Counted from the stretch's first letter, positions 15,582-26,000 are shown. The stretch: DNA of 64,000 nt from Dermatophilus congolensis (GCA_030538115.1 JAUNUP010000003.1:91779-155778), one strand, 5' to 3'. Numbers and translations: made by a program. Notes: a model not told the origin generated them from the letters alone.

Positions 15582-16719
15582 CGTCACCTGCCGGGGCGGC
15601 GAGCTGACGGTGGAGGAGGTGCCGCGCCCGACACCGGGCAAAGGCCAGGTGCTCCTGAAGGTGACACGGGTCGGCATCTGCGGCTCCGACCTGCACGCGC
15701 GGCACAGTTGCGATGCGAGTGCCGACGTCGCCGCCGAGACCGGGTACGAGCACTTCATGCGCTCCACCGATTCGGTGGTTATGGGGCACGAGTTCTCCGG
15801 TGAGGTGGCCGAATACGGGCCGGGGTGCCGTCAGGAGTGGCCGGTCGGAACGCCCGTGGTGGCGCCTCCGCTGCTGCGACACGGCGAGGACATGCACATG
15901 GTCGGGTTCACGACCTTCGCGCCGGGTGCCTACGCCGAGTACGTGGTGGTCGCCGAAGACATGGCCATGCCCGTGCCCGTGCCGCTGCCAACGGAATTGG
16001 CGGCGCTGACCGAGCCGCTCAGCGTCGCCCTCCACGCCGTGCGCCGCAGCGAGATCGGTCGCCGCGACACGGCCGTCGTCATCGGCTGCGGGCCGGTGGG
16101 GCTCGCGGTGATCCTCATGCTCAAGGCCCGCGGGGTGCGCACGGTGGTCGCCTCCGACTACTCGCCATCTCGTCGGGCGGTGGCGCGCCAGTGCGGGGCC
16201 GATGTCGTAGTCGACCCCGCCACCGCATCCGTGTGGGACGCCTACACGCCGCCCAAGCGGGAGGTCCGCACGGTCACCGACCGGTACACGCGCGGCCTCG
16301 ACGCGATGGCCGCGCTCCGCAAAGTGCCGAAGCTGCCGTGGTGGCGGGTCGTGCGTGCCGCCGACAACGCCGGGATGATGGCCGGCCCGGTGGTCTACGA
16401 ATGCGTCGGGGTGCCGGGCGTGATCGAGCAGATCGTCACGGAGGCACCGTTTCTCGCCCGTGTCGTCGTGGTCGGGGTGTGCATGGCCCCCGACACCTTC
16501 CGGCCCACGATGGCGATCAACAAAGAGATCACGATGCGGTTCGTGTTCAACTTCGACACCGCGGAGTTCCGCGAGGCGCTCATGCTCATGGCGAAGGGCA
16601 CCGTCGATCCGCGGCCGTTGGTGACCAGCACGATCGGCCTCGCCGACGTGCCCGCGGCGTTCGACGACCTGGCCCGCGCACCCGAACAGGTCAAGGTGCT
16701 GGTCGACCCGTCGCGCTGA
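15574..16719 (+). CDS. Zinc-type alcohol dehydrogenase (MDR family)
   Basis: 381 aa medium-chain dehydrogenase. The catalytic zinc ligands C36 (GICGSD) and H72-E73 (MGHEFSG) are seen, then the nucleotide-binding GCGPVGLAV. The four-cysteine lobe for a structural zinc is absent, as in some subfamilies. It would oxidise a secondary or primary alcohol with NAD(P)+, plausibly feeding the adjacent Baeyer-Villiger enzyme. The ATG overlaps the small ORF stop by 4 nt and has GGAGG upstream. It is the last gene of the operon, convergent with the glycosyltransferase. Confidence 0.9.
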   Translation: MRAVTCRGGELTVEEVPRPTPGKGQVLLKVTRVGICGSDLHARHSCDASADVAAETGYEHFMRSTDSVVMGHEFSGEVAEYGPGCRQEWPVGTPVVAPPLLRHGEDMHMVGFTTFAPGAYAEYVVVAEDMAMPVPVPLPTELAALTEPLSVALHAVRRSEIGRRDTAVVIGCGPVGLAVILMLKARGVRTVVASDYSPSRRAVARQCGADVVVDPATASVWDAYTPPKREVRTVTDRYTRGLDAMAALRKVPKLPWWRVVRAADNAGMMAGPVVYECVGVPGVIEQIVTEAPFLARVVVVGVCMAPDTFRPTMAINKEITMRFVFNFDTAEFREALMLMAKGTVDPRPLVTSTIGLADVPAAFDDLARAPEQVKVLVDPSR

Positions 16720-16767
16720 GCCCGCCCGCCGACATGCCCGGTGACTGCGGCAGCCCGCCGGAGACGG

Positions 16768-18042
16768 TCAGGGCAGCAGGCCGAGGCGATCGAGGAGGTC
16801 GACCGTGCGCCCCGCTCCGTCCTCGGCACCCACGACGGCGGCGACCTCCTGCGCCCTGATCCGGTATCCGGCGGCGCGAGGCGATTCGAGCATCTCGTGG
16901 ATCAGCCCGGCCAGCCCCTCGGCGTCTGCCCGGCGGCGGGGCAGCGGACCCGGGCCTAGGCCGAGGGCGTGTAGGCGCAGGGCGTGGTAGGGCTGATCCG
17001 TGCCGATGGGTGTGACGACCGAGGGCACGCCGCTGCGCAGGGCTTCGTGAATCGTGCCCGCGCCACCGTGATGGATCGTGGCCGCCACCCGCGGGAACAG
17101 CCACTCCAACGGCACCGACCGCGCCGCGAACAGGTTCGGAGCGATGAGCCCCTCGGGCGTGTGGGCGGGGGCGAGCGTCACGACCGGGCGGTCGGCCAGC
17201 CGTGCGACAGCGGCCAGTTCGTCGACATCGCGCCTGGTCGCGAACTGGGTGAAGCTGCCGAACCCCACGTATACCGGCCTGGGGCCTCGCGAACCCGGCC
17301 GGGCGAGAAAGTCCGCCAGCACCGGGTCGGGGCTGTACTCCCGCAGCGGAATTGCCGGGTATCCGCTCTGATGCACGCGTTCGGGCCAGTCGGCGGCGGG
17401 CGGCACGAGAACGGGGCTGGCGGCGACGATCGTCGGATGCCGGTCGGCCTGACGGGTGACGGCACGAGCGCTGATCCTCGGCAACCCGAGCCCGTCGCAC
17501 GCCTTGTCCGTGAGCACGCCCCCGATGGCGGTCGCGAGGTGCCATGCGTAGCGGGTTCCCCACGTGTCGTATGGTCGCCATCCGGTGAAGTACTGGGGAA
17601 AGAGGTAGCTCTCCCGCTGCATCGTCGGAGGCTGGGCCGTATAGACGATCGTGGCCGCGCGGCATCCGCGGGCCGAGGCCAACGCCGCCGCCACCCCGCG
17701 CGAGAGCACCCCCGACACGATGGTGTCCCCCGGCGTGACCTCGAGCAGCGCAGCCTCGACGAAGCTGTCGGCCAGCCCCGCGACCCATTTCTTAAGCAGC
17801 GTCAGCTGACCGAAGGGGGTCGAGCCGAGCACGTCTTTGAGACCGCCGCGGCGCACCGCGCTCGCGAGGTCGGCCTCGATCGGCACGAAACGCGCTCCCT
17901 CACCCAGGTCGTCGACGATGCCGGCGTACTCGGCGAGCCCGATCACCGACACGTCCACGCCTCGCCGCCGCAACCGCCCGGCCACGCAGGCCAACGGCTG
18001 CACATCGCCACGCGAACCCACGGCGAACAACACCACGCCCAT
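16768..18042 (-). CDS. GT-B glycosyltransferase (sterol/macrolide glucosyltransferase-like)
   Basis: 424 aa, GT1/GT28-like with two Rossmann domains. The N-terminal GSRGDVQPL is typical of sterol 3-beta-glucosyltransferase-like and rhamnosyltransferase-like enzymes; the C-terminal donor site reads HHGGAGTIHEALRSGVP and GTDQPYHA. It transfers a sugar from a nucleotide donor to a lipid or natural product. It is alone on its strand, divergent from gnd, and no acceptor pathway adjoins. Confidence 0.9.
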   Translation of the reverse strand: MGVVLFAVGSRGDVQPLACVAGRLRRRGVDVSVIGLAEYAGIVDDLGEGARFVPIEADLASAVRRGGLKDVLGSTPFGQLTLLKKWVAGLADSFVEAALLEVTPGDTIVSGVLSRGVAAALASARGCRAATIVYTAQPPTMQRESYLFPQYFTGWRPYDTWGTRYAWHLATAIGGVLTDKACDGLGLPRISARAVTRQADRHPTIVAASPVLVPPAADWPERVHQSGYPAIPLREYSPDPVLADFLARPGSRGPRPVYVGFGSFTQFATRRDVDELAAVARLADRPVVTLAPAHTPEGLIAPNLFAARSVPLEWLFPRVAATIHHGGAGTIHEALRSGVPSVVTPIGTDQPYHALRLHALGLGPGPLPRRRADAEGLAGLIHEMLESPRAAGYRIRAQEVAAVVGAEDGAGRTVDLLDRLGLLP

Positions 18043-18157
18043 GCCCTGGCACCTCCTGGATCAGCACATTCAGGTTGCCCCATACGCCGCCGCGCGTCAC
18101 AGTTTTCGAGGGCGGGCTACGCAAGAGCCCCCGACAACGCGACGGATGGAGTCGACC

Positions 18158-19111
18158 GTGCAACTCGGATTCATCGGCATGGGCCGCATGGGCAAGGGGA
18201 TGATCCAGCGGCTGCGGAACGCGGGCCACGAGGTCGTCGGCTACGACGTGAACCCCGACGTCTCGGAGGTCGCCTCGCTCGAAGAACTGGTGCAGCGCCT
18301 GGAGGCGCCGCGGACCCTGTGGGTGATGGTGCCCTCCGGTGATCCCGTGCACGCGACGATCGACGCGCTCACCGGGCTGCTCGACTCCGGTGACGTGGTC
18401 GTCGAGGGCGGCAACTCGCGCTGGACCGACGACCAGCCCCACGCCGACCAGCTCGCCGAGAAGGGCATCGGCTATGTCGACTGCGGCGTCTCCGGAGGGG
18501 TGTGGGGCCTCGAGCAGGGGTACGCGCTCATGGCCGGCGGCAGCAAGGACGACGTCGAGCGTCTCCAGCCGGTCTTCGATGCGCTCAAGCCCCCTGGTGA
18601 GTCGGGTTTCGTGCACGCGGGCCCGGTGGGCGCGGGGCACTTCTCGAAGATGGTGCACAACGGCATCGAATACGGCCTCATGCAGTCGTACGCCGAGGGT
18701 TACGAGCTCATGTGCGCGGCCGATGTGGTGGAAGACGTGCGCGGCGTGATGGCCTCGTGGACCGAGGGCACGGTCATCCGCTCCTGGCTGCTCGACCTGG
18801 CGGTGCGGGCACTCGACGCCGACGACGACCTCAGCGAACTGCGCGGCTACGTCGAGGATTCCGGAGAGGGCCGCTGGACCATCGAGGCCGCCATCGACCA
18901 CGATGTGCCGACCCCGGCCATCACGGCAGCCCTGTACGCACGTTTCGCGAGCCGTCAGGACGACTCTCCCGCGATGAAACTGGTCGCGGCGCTGCGCAAC
19001 CAGTTCGGCGGCCACGCGGTGACGTCCTCGGCTGCGAAGTCGGAAGAGGCCGCGGACGAGCCGGTCCCGGGAGCCACCCCGGAGTCAGGCGACGCGCCGC
19101 CCAAGGCGTAG
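18158..19111 (+). CDS. gnd: 6-phosphogluconate dehydrogenase, short (NAD-type) form
   Basis: 317 aa, the short bacterial class (about 300-335 aa). The N-terminal GFIGMGRMG binds the nicotinamide cofactor, GVSGGVWGLEQGYALMAGG is the phosphogluconate signature, and FSKMVHNGIEYGLMQ holds the catalytic lysine. It oxidatively decarboxylates 6-phosphogluconate to ribulose 5-phosphate. The GTG at 18158 is chosen for the GGAG 6 nt upstream and the usual start next to QLGFIG; an ATG at 18146 is possible. The C-terminal 30 residues are a low-complexity Ala/Glu/Pro tail. Confidence 0.93.
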   Translation: MQLGFIGMGRMGKGMIQRLRNAGHEVVGYDVNPDVSEVASLEELVQRLEAPRTLWVMVPSGDPVHATIDALTGLLDSGDVVVEGGNSRWTDDQPHADQLAEKGIGYVDCGVSGGVWGLEQGYALMAGGSKDDVERLQPVFDALKPPGESGFVHAGPVGAGHFSKMVHNGIEYGLMQSYAEGYELMCAADVVEDVRGVMASWTEGTVIRSWLLDLAVRALDADDDLSELRGYVEDSGEGRWTIEAAIDHDVPTPAITAALYARFASRQDDSPAMKLVAALRNQFGGHAVTSSAAKSEEAADEPVPGATPESGDAPPKA

Positions 19112-19194
19112 GCGGTCCCGCACGAAAGCTCGCTGGGTGTTGTCCCGGGCACTCCCGGTGAGGGTTCCGCAGTCATGCGGGTGAGCCGTGCGGG

Positions 19195-19305
19195 TCAGGC
19201 GCGCGTGTCCACACTCACCGGGCGGCCGACGTGGCTGACCTCGACGTTCACCGGTTCGCGCATGGCCTTGTCGTAGGCCTCCTGGCCGCGCTGGGCGAAT
19301 AGTGG
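19195..19305 (-). pseudogene. 3' remnant of an unidentified gene
   Basis: About 37 codons ending at TGA (19197-19195) read like protein, including AYDKAMREPVNVEVSHVGRP. There is no plausible start or ribosome binding site upstream, and the frame abuts the stop of the next gene. I do not recognise the parent family. It is the left bracket of the Wadjet-containing segment. Confidence 0.4.
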
Positions 19306-19318
19306 ACCTACGGCTGCG

Positions 19319-19534
19319 TCAGCGCGCGAGGGCTCGTCTCACCATCGGCACTACGAGGAAGATCAGGAACATCACTCCGACCACTGCGGCGCCTCCGTAG
19401 AGCCACCAATCCTTCAGCGTGCCCAGGCTTTCGGGGAGGAAGGCCACCCCCATGCCGTAGATGAAGCCCGCTATGCCGGTGGCTGCGGCCCCTGGGGTGC
19501 CCGTGATGGCATGCGAATCGTTCGTCTGGCTCAC
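19319..19534 (-). CDS. Tiny membrane protein, second of a pair
   Basis: 71 aa with two predicted membrane helices (GIAGFIYGMGVAFL and WWLYGGAAVVGVMFLIFLVV) and a basic C-terminus (RRALAR). The GTG start overlaps the stop of the upstream tiny gene (GTGA). Not recognised; it resembles holin-like or accessory membrane peptides only in size and topology. Confidence 0.65.
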   Translation of the reverse strand: MSQTNDSHAITGTPGAAATGIAGFIYGMGVAFLPESLGTLKDWWLYGGAAVVGVMFLIFLVVPMVRRALAR

Positions 19535-19710
19535 CACGAGGCTCCCATCAGCCAAGGAACGACGATCAGACCGATCGCCAAGACCAGCAGCGCGACTGCG
19601 CCGATGGCCCCGATGCGTCCACCGTGCGGCCGTTTCGACCACCACGGCGCCGAGATGCCGTAAGCGAATCCGAGCACGCCCACGAGAACGGCTCCCGTCG
19701 ATATGTCCAT
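19531..19710 (-). CDS. Tiny membrane protein, first of a pair
   Basis: 59 aa with two hydrophobic segments (AVLVGVLGFAYGI and AIGAVALLVLAIGLIVVPWL) joined by a basic loop WWSKRPHGG. The ATG follows a G-rich TCGGGGG 8 nt upstream. Coupled to the next small gene. FIYG/FAYG motifs in both suggest they are related to each other. Function unknown; they lie divergent from the AlkD-like and Wadjet genes. Confidence 0.65.
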   Translation of the reverse strand: MDISTGAVLVGVLGFAYGISAPWWSKRPHGGRIGAIGAVALLVLAIGLIVVPWLMGASW

Positions 19711-20001
19711 GCGAGCAACCCCCGAGTTTCTCGATGTGGATGTGATGCAGTACACACCATGGGGTCGAGGGGTGTCAGAGGGAAAGCCCTCACGCCATCG
19801 ACTGTTCACGCGCGCGACTCGGCGACAAACCCGTCGGAGGCTTCACGCCGAAAGGTCAAGCAAAGTCCCGGGCGTTCGAAGAAACCTCTTGGTCCACGTT
19901 GAACCGTGCCGCGAACAGCTTGTGGTTACGGCGCGAGCTCCCGGCGCGATGATCTTGGTGCCCCTCGGGTCACACTGGGGTTCCGCGACGGCTCGAACAC
20001 G
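19711..20001. other. Divergent intergenic region, no gene seen
   Basis: About 290 nt between the tiny membrane genes and the AlkD-like gene. I checked for tRNA-like folds and found none; promoters for both directions presumably lie here but none is clear. Confidence 0.5.
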
Positions 20002-20010
20002 GGAGGTGCC

Positions 20011-20676
20011 GTGAGCAGTGCAGTAGTGAACGAGGTGATGGCCGAGCTGGCCTCGCTTGAAGACGCCAAGATCCGGGCGGTCAACGCCCGGCACGGTGAC
20101 GACCACGGGGTGAACCTCACGAAGCTGCGGGCGGTGGCGAAGCGGCTCAAGACGCAGCAGCCGCTGGCCGAGGAGCTGTGGGCAACAGGCGATTCCGCGG
20201 CTCGGCTGCTGGCGCTGCTCATCTGCCGCCCCAAGGAGTTCGACCGCGACGCGCTCGACGCCATGCTCCGCGACTCCCGCACACCGAAGGTGCACGACTG
20301 GCTCGTCAACTACGTCGTGAAGAAAAGCCCGCATGTCGAGGAGCTGCGGCTCGCCTGGTTCGACGACCCCGACCCCGTGGTCGCGAGCGCGGGCTGGGCC
20401 CTGACCAGCGACCGAGTGGTCAAGAAGCCCGCCGGGCTCGACCTGCCCGGGCTGCTCGACATCATCGAACGCGACATGGCCGCCGCGCCCGAGCGCCTGC
20501 AGTGGGCGATGAACAACTGCCTCGCCCAGATCGGCATCGAACACCCGGAACACCGCGCCAGGGCTCTCGCCATCGGCGAGCGCCTCGAGGTGCTCAAGGA
20601 CTACCCGACTCCCCCGAACTGCACCTCGCCGTACGCGCCGATCTGGATCGAAGAGATGGTCCGCCGCAAGGGCTGA
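20011..20676 (+). CDS. AlkD-like HEAT-repeat DNA alkylation repair protein
   Basis: 221 aa made of helical HEAT-like repeats. KLRAVAKRL, AEELWATGDSAARLLALLI, DWLVNYVVKKSPHV, DPVVASAGWALTSD and WAMNNCLAQIGI are typical of the AlkD/AlkC-related family, which excises alkylated bases without base flipping. GGGAGG precedes the GTG. It lies 45 nt upstream of jetA on the same strand; this may be chance or shared acquisition, as AlkD is not a known Wadjet component. Confidence 0.75.
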   Translation: MSSAVVNEVMAELASLEDAKIRAVNARHGDDHGVNLTKLRAVAKRLKTQQPLAEELWATGDSAARLLALLICRPKEFDRDALDAMLRDSRTPKVHDWLVNYVVKKSPHVEELRLAWFDDPDPVVASAGWALTSDRVVKKPAGLDLPGLLDIIERDMAAAPERLQWAMNNCLAQIGIEHPEHRARALAIGERLEVLKDYPTPPNCTSPYAPIWIEEMVRRKG

Positions 20677-20721
20677 GCGACGGCGCTGCACTCTGTCGGT
20701 GGGGGCGTGCAGGATGAGGGC

Positions 20722-22176
20722 ATGTCCGCATTGGCCGCCGCGCTGACCTATCGGCGCCTCGTTCGTGAGAGTTCGACGCTGCGGCTGCTGCGCGCCGATC
20801 ACCTCGCGGTGGCGGGGGCGTTGCTGGCCACGCACCTCGGTGCGCCCGGGCGGCGGATACCGGCCGACGACCTGCACGAACTGCTCGACGCCGACCTCGA
20901 CGAGTTGCGCGACCACTTCGACCTCGGCGCCAAGTCGGCCAAGGCGTACTGCGACGACTGGCGGGCGGCAGGCTTTCTCGTGCGGCGGCCGGCGGCCGAA
21001 TCGCGCGGCGAGACGTACGAGCTCTCCCCGGAGGCGATCGACGGCCTCAGGGTTCTCACGCAACTCGCCCAGCCGGTCTCCACGGTGACGGAGTCGCGGC
21101 TGGCGGGGCTCATGAGCGCGATCCACCAACTCGCCATCGACACCGACAGCGACGTGGCGCGGCGCGTGGAGGCGCTGCAGGCCGAACGCGATCGCATCGA
21201 CACGGAGATCGACCGCCTCGTGCGCGGCGACGTTGACCCCCTCGACGCACGGCAGGCCGTCGAACGCGTCACCGACGTGCTGTTGCAGGCCCGCGATCTG
21301 CCGGGTGACTTCGCGCGGGTGCGGGCGCGGTTCGAGCAGCTCAACCACGACCTACGGGCGCAGATCGTCGACTCCGAAACGACCCAGAGCGCGGTGCTCG
21401 ACGACGTCTTCCGCGGAGTCGACCTCATCGAATCCTCCGACGAGGGGCGCACGTTCACGGCTTTCTCCGCGCTCATCCGTGACGCGGAGCGGTCGGCGAC
21501 CTTTGACGCCGACGTCTCCGACATCCTCGACCGCGACTTCGCCCGCGGGCTCGACCCCGAATCGCGGCGCATTCTGCGGTCTCTCATGCGGCAACTCAAG
21601 ACGGGCAGCCGCGAAGTGCACGGTGTGCTGACCGAGTTCGCGCGCGGGTTGCGGCGGTACGTGCACTCGCAGGAGTTCGCCCGCGACCGGGCCATGCGCG
21701 GCGCGTTGCAGGATGCGCTGGCGGCCGCGATCCCGGCGAGCCGCGGGGCGCGGCCGCACCATGACGTCGGTCTCGAGCTGGAGCTGTCGGCGATGCGTCT
21801 GACCAGCGTCGGAGAGGTGGTTCCTCATGACCCGGCGGAGTACGACACGGGCGTCACGCTGCTCGACGCGGTAGCCGGCACGATCGACCTCGAAGCGCTC
21901 GCCGCGTTGGCGCGCGCCACCGAGATCGACTTCGCCGAGCTGGTGGGTGCCGTCAACGATGTGCTCACGCGGTCCGCCTCCGCGACGGTGGCCGACGTGC
22001 TCGCCGAACACCCGGCGACCCAGGGCGTGGCCAGCGTTGTAGGCCTGTTGTCGCTGGCCACGCGCTACGGCCGCGTGCTGGAGGGCGAGGATCTCGTCGG
22101 CTGGCGCGGCACCGACGGTATCGACCGCTCTGCGCACGTACGCACCCACGAATTCACGGAACCGGTGGACGCATGA
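20722..22176 (+). CDS. jetA: Wadjet type I subunit JetA (DUF3375)
   Basis: 484 aa, the kleisin-like subunit of the type I Wadjet anti-plasmid complex (MksF-like). It is helical, with winged-helix-type ends and a coiled segment (about 125-240, rich in ALQAERDRIDTEIDRL and heptad leucines). It bridges the two JetC heads. AGGATGAGGG precedes the ATG at 20722. It is the first gene of a four-gene operon and overlaps jetB by 4 nt (ATGA). Assignment rests on gene order and the sizes of all four products together. Confidence 0.92.
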   Translation: MSALAAALTYRRLVRESSTLRLLRADHLAVAGALLATHLGAPGRRIPADDLHELLDADLDELRDHFDLGAKSAKAYCDDWRAAGFLVRRPAAESRGETYELSPEAIDGLRVLTQLAQPVSTVTESRLAGLMSAIHQLAIDTDSDVARRVEALQAERDRIDTEIDRLVRGDVDPLDARQAVERVTDVLLQARDLPGDFARVRARFEQLNHDLRAQIVDSETTQSAVLDDVFRGVDLIESSDEGRTFTAFSALIRDAERSATFDADVSDILDRDFARGLDPESRRILRSLMRQLKTGSREVHGVLTEFARGLRRYVHSQEFARDRAMRGALQDALAAAIPASRGARPHHDVGLELELSAMRLTSVGEVVPHDPAEYDTGVTLLDAVAGTIDLEALAALARATEIDFAELVGAVNDVLTRSASATVADVLAEHPATQGVASVVGLLSLATRYGRVLEGEDLVGWRGTDGIDRSAHVRTHEFTEPVDA

Positions 22177-23015
22177 AGCTTGACCCGCGGATGTTCGATT
22201 CCGCTGCTGCAGACGGTGACTGGGCCGGCAGACCCACAGGCGCCTCCGAGGCCACCGACACCGGTCACATCTCGGAGCCCGGGGACACGGCTGAGGCGAG
22301 TGCACCGGCCGAGGTTGGTGCCGGGGCGGGTCTGTGGCGCGGTGACACCGGGCTGCTGCACGAGCTGTCGCGGCGCGCCCTGCTGCGTCTGCTGCAAGGG
22401 CCGTACCTGTCGGGGGCGGCGAACCCGCAGTTGTGGGCGGCGCTCGTCGCCGACGAGCGAGTCATCCGCTCGCGCCTGCACGACCTGTACCTCGAACTCG
22501 TCATCGACCATGTCGACGAGTTCGCGTTCACCCGCAAGGTGCGCACGACCGAGGTCGACGTACCGCAGGCGCTGCGCAGCGAGCGGCTCTCGTTCGCCGA
22601 CACCGTGATGCTGCTCGTGCTGCGGCAACTACTGCTCTCGGCGGCCGGCGAGCGGCGCGTGATCGTCGGTCAGGAGGAGGTTTTCGAACGCCTCGCCGTG
22701 TACCGCGACGGCGATGAGGTCACGTACCAGCGCGGCCTCAACGCCGCGTGGAACCGCATGAAGAACCGGTTCCGGGTGCTGCACGACGTGGGGGACGAGC
22801 GCGTGGAAATCTCACCCATCGTCAAGTTCCTCGTCGACGAAGACCAGGTCAGGGCCCTGACCGAGGTCTTCTCTCGCCTGGCCGAGAGCGATGATTCAGG
22901 CGGTGTCGCCACGGGCACCGAGCACGACCCCGACAGCCCGGAGGTCACCGAGACGGATTCGACCGGTGCCGTCGGGAACCGCCCCGAGGCAACCGACGCC
23001 GAGGAGGATCAGTGA
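22173..23015 (+). CDS. jetB: Wadjet type I subunit JetB (DUF4194)
   Basis: 280 aa, the KITE-like (MksE-like) subunit. A disordered, acidic N-terminus precedes the winged-helix core with LLHELSRRALLRLLQGPYLSG, LVIDHVDEFAFTRKV and WNRMKNRFRVLHDVGDERVEISPIVKFL. The acidic C-terminal tail (about 235-280) is longer than I would expect and is probably disordered. It binds JetA in the loop-extruding complex. Start and stop overlap both neighbours by 4 nt. Confidence 0.92.
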   Translation: MKLDPRMFDSAAADGDWAGRPTGASEATDTGHISEPGDTAEASAPAEVGAGAGLWRGDTGLLHELSRRALLRLLQGPYLSGAANPQLWAALVADERVIRSRLHDLYLELVIDHVDEFAFTRKVRTTEVDVPQALRSERLSFADTVMLLVLRQLLLSAAGERRVIVGQEEVFERLAVYRDGDEVTYQRGLNAAWNRMKNRFRVLHDVGDERVEISPIVKFLVDEDQVRALTEVFSRLAESDDSGGVATGTEHDPDSPEVTETDSTGAVGNRPEATDAEEDQ

Positions 23016-26000
23016 GCGACACCCTGCCCCTCGACCTCCCCGGTCTCGATCTCTCCGGCCCCGACGCAGCAGGCCTCGACACCCCGGCAGAGCAGCAGCA
23101 CGGCGATACCGGCCAGTGGCGCCTCGCGGAGATCCAGGTCGCGAACTGGGGCACGTTCGACGGTGCGATCTACCGCATTCCCGTCGCCCGAGCGGGTCAC
23201 CTCATCACGGGTCCCTCCGGCTCGGGCAAGTCGTCGTTGCTCGACGGCATCGCGGCGGTTCTCACGCCCGACAAGTGGCTGCGCTTCAACGAGGCGGCCC
23301 AGGGCAGCGGGGCGCGTAGCGACCGGCGCACCACGGTGAGCTACGTGCGTGGCGCGTGGTCGCGTACGACAGACGACCTCGAAGATCGCGTGGTCTCGGC
23401 GTTCCTGCGCACCGGCGCCACGTGGGGAGGGGTGCTGCTGCGTTTCGAGAACGGCACAGACGCGCCGCTGACGCTGGGGAGGCTGTTCTTCGTCAAGGGC
23501 ACCTCGACGTCTGCCTCCGATGTCAACGACCTGTGCCTCATCGAGCGCTCCGCGATCGACCTGCGCGACCTGGAGCCGTACGCCCGCACGGGTTTGGAGA
23601 CGCGGAGGCTCAAGGCCGACTGGCCCGCGATGGTGGTCACGAGCAACGGTGCGCACGCCCGTTTCTACGCCCGCATGCGGTCGCTGCTCGGCATCGCGCA
23701 CGAGAGCGCGCTGCAGTTGCTGCACAAGACCCAGTCGGCGAAGAGCCTCGACAGCCTCGACCAGCTGTTCCGCGAGTACATGCTCGAGCGGCCGGCGACG
23801 TTCGCGGTGGCCGACGAGGCCGTCAAGCAGTTCGACGAGCTCAAGGACGCTCACGACCACGTGGTGCAGCTGCGGCTGCAGCGCGACCTGCTCTTCCGAC
23901 TCCGCGACGCGGCGCAGCGGTTCGACCGGGCGGGCGACGCGGCCGAGGCGGCCAGGGTGCTGTCGGAGGCGTTGGGCCCGTACAGAGTCCGCCGCGGGCT
24001 GACGCTCACACGCGAGGAGATGGCCACCCTCTCCGAGAGCATCGCGGGCCTCACCCTCGATGCCGATCGGGCCGACGAAACGGCGGTCAGGGCCGAGGAA
24101 GACCTCGACCGTGCCCAGCGCCGGGCTCGCGACTTGGGCGGCGCCGAGGCCGAGCATCTTCAGGAGCGCATCCGCACAGCCCGCGAGACCGAGGCGGCCA
24201 CCCTGCGGCGGCGCGACGACCTGGCCAGGCGCCTGGTCGAGGTCGGCATCCCGCATCTGCCGGCGACCGCCGCCGAGTTCGCCGAACTGCTGGCCCAGAT
24301 CGATGCCACACCCCCGCAGGCCGCAGCCGGGCCCACCCACGAGCAGCTCGACCGGCATGCGCTGACCCGCCGTGAGAAGGAGCGCGTCGAAGCCGAGATC
24401 CGGTCGCTGCGTGAGAGCGGGTCCACGGTGCCCGATCGGCTCGTCTCCGTGCGCCGCCTCATCGCCGAGAGCACGGGCCTGCCCGAGAGCGCGCTGCCGT
24501 TCGCGGCCGAACTCATCGATGTGAGAGAAGAGTTCGCCCAGTGGGCGGGAGCGATCGAACGCGTGCTGCGGCCGTTCGCCCTCACGATGCTCGTGCGCAG
24601 CGAGCACCTGCCGGCCGTGCGGCGGTGGGTCGACGAGCACCGCATCCCGGTTCGGCTCGTGTACGAAGAGGTGCACGCCGACGCCCCACCTCCGCGACCG
24701 GCGGGCAGCGATATCTCGCTCGTGCACCGCGTGCGCGTCGCCGGTGGCCCGTTCGCCGTGTGGGTGTCGGGGCGGTTGTCGGAACGGTTCGACGTGGCCT
24801 GTGTCGATCACCCCGACCAGCTCGACGATCACCCGCGGGCGGTGACGATACGCGGGCAGATCAAGCAGCGCTCGCGGTACGAGAAGGACGACCGGGTACG
24901 CATCGACGACCGGGCGCACTGGGTACTCGGCGACCGCGAGGGCAAGCTCGAGGCGCTCGTCGAACGGCTCAAGGCCGCGCAGGCGGAGTTCGACTCCGCG
25001 AACCGCGAGGTCACGAGGGCCGAACAGGCACAGCGGGCCGCGGCCCTGCGGCAGGCGACTCTGCTCGCGATACGGGGGCAGGCCTGGGAAGACCTCGACC
25101 ACGAGGCCGCGGCCCGTCGCGTGCAGGCGCTCGCCGAGAGCCTCTCGCGATTGACCGCGCACGACGGTGACCTCAGCGCGGCGATCCGCGAGGCCGACGA
25201 GGCGCGAGCGGCCCGTGACGACGCCGCGAAACTGCGGCTCGATGCGCGGGTGGCACTCAATCAGGCCGAGTCGAAGCGCCGCGAGCTGGCCGACGAGGCC
25301 GCCGAAGCGGAGGCACAGATCGCCTCGGGGTCGGTGCCGGAGGTCGACGAGGCGACATGGTCGGCGCTCGACACGCGCCTGCGTGCGGTGCAGCGCCGCA
25401 TCACCCGCACGACCATCGCCGACGTCACCGCCGACGTGATGCGTCGCCTGCAACGCGAACGCGACAAGGCGCTCGACGACGTCCGTGAAGCGTCCAGCGC
25501 GGTGACCGGATTCGCGACCGAGTTCAGGAGCGCATGGCCCTCCGCCTCCGCCGACCTCACCAGCGACGTGAAAGACCGCGGCGGCTACATCGAGATACTC
25601 GACGGCATCGTCGCGCACGGCCTTCCCGAGCACGAGGCCACGTTCCTGCGACTGCTGCGCGAGCGGTCGCGCGACATGATCGGCGAGCTGGTCAGCGACA
25701 TCCTCGCCGCCCCGAGGGAGATAGAAGACCGGGTCGTGCCCGTCAACGCCTCACTGCGCCGGTCGCCGTTCGACGACGACCGGTGGCTGCGGCTCAGCGT
25801 CAAGACCCGCCGCAGCGAGACCGTCACCCAGTTCATCGCCGACCTCCGCTCGATCGCCGAAGGCGGTTGGGGCGATGAGGATCTCGAGGCGGCCGAGCGC
25901 AAGTTCGCCACGCTGGCCGAGCTGATGCGCCGGTTCGGCTCGAGCGACCACGTCGACCGGGTGTGGCGTAACCAGTGCCTCGACACGCGGCTGCACGTGA

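Noticed and set aside
13860..16719. Biosynthetic gene cluster combining P450, monooxygenase, dehydrogenase and glycosyltransferase
   Set aside because: The genes are in separate transcription units with unrelated genes between, and no scaffold-forming enzyme is present.
19319..19710. Phage holin/lysis pair
   Set aside because: Size and topology fit, but no endolysin, phage structural gene or integrase is nearby, so a phage origin cannot be supported.
19843..20014. tRNA-like or small RNA fold before the AlkD-like gene
   Set aside because: I tried to fold it and found no acceptor stem, no T-loop consensus and no anticodon arm.
23009..25633. Very long open frame on the strand opposite jetC
   Set aside because: In G+C-rich DNA the antisense frame of a real gene often stays open. 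The translation is Arg/Gly/Ala-rich without domains, and jetC is complete with all ATPase motifs.
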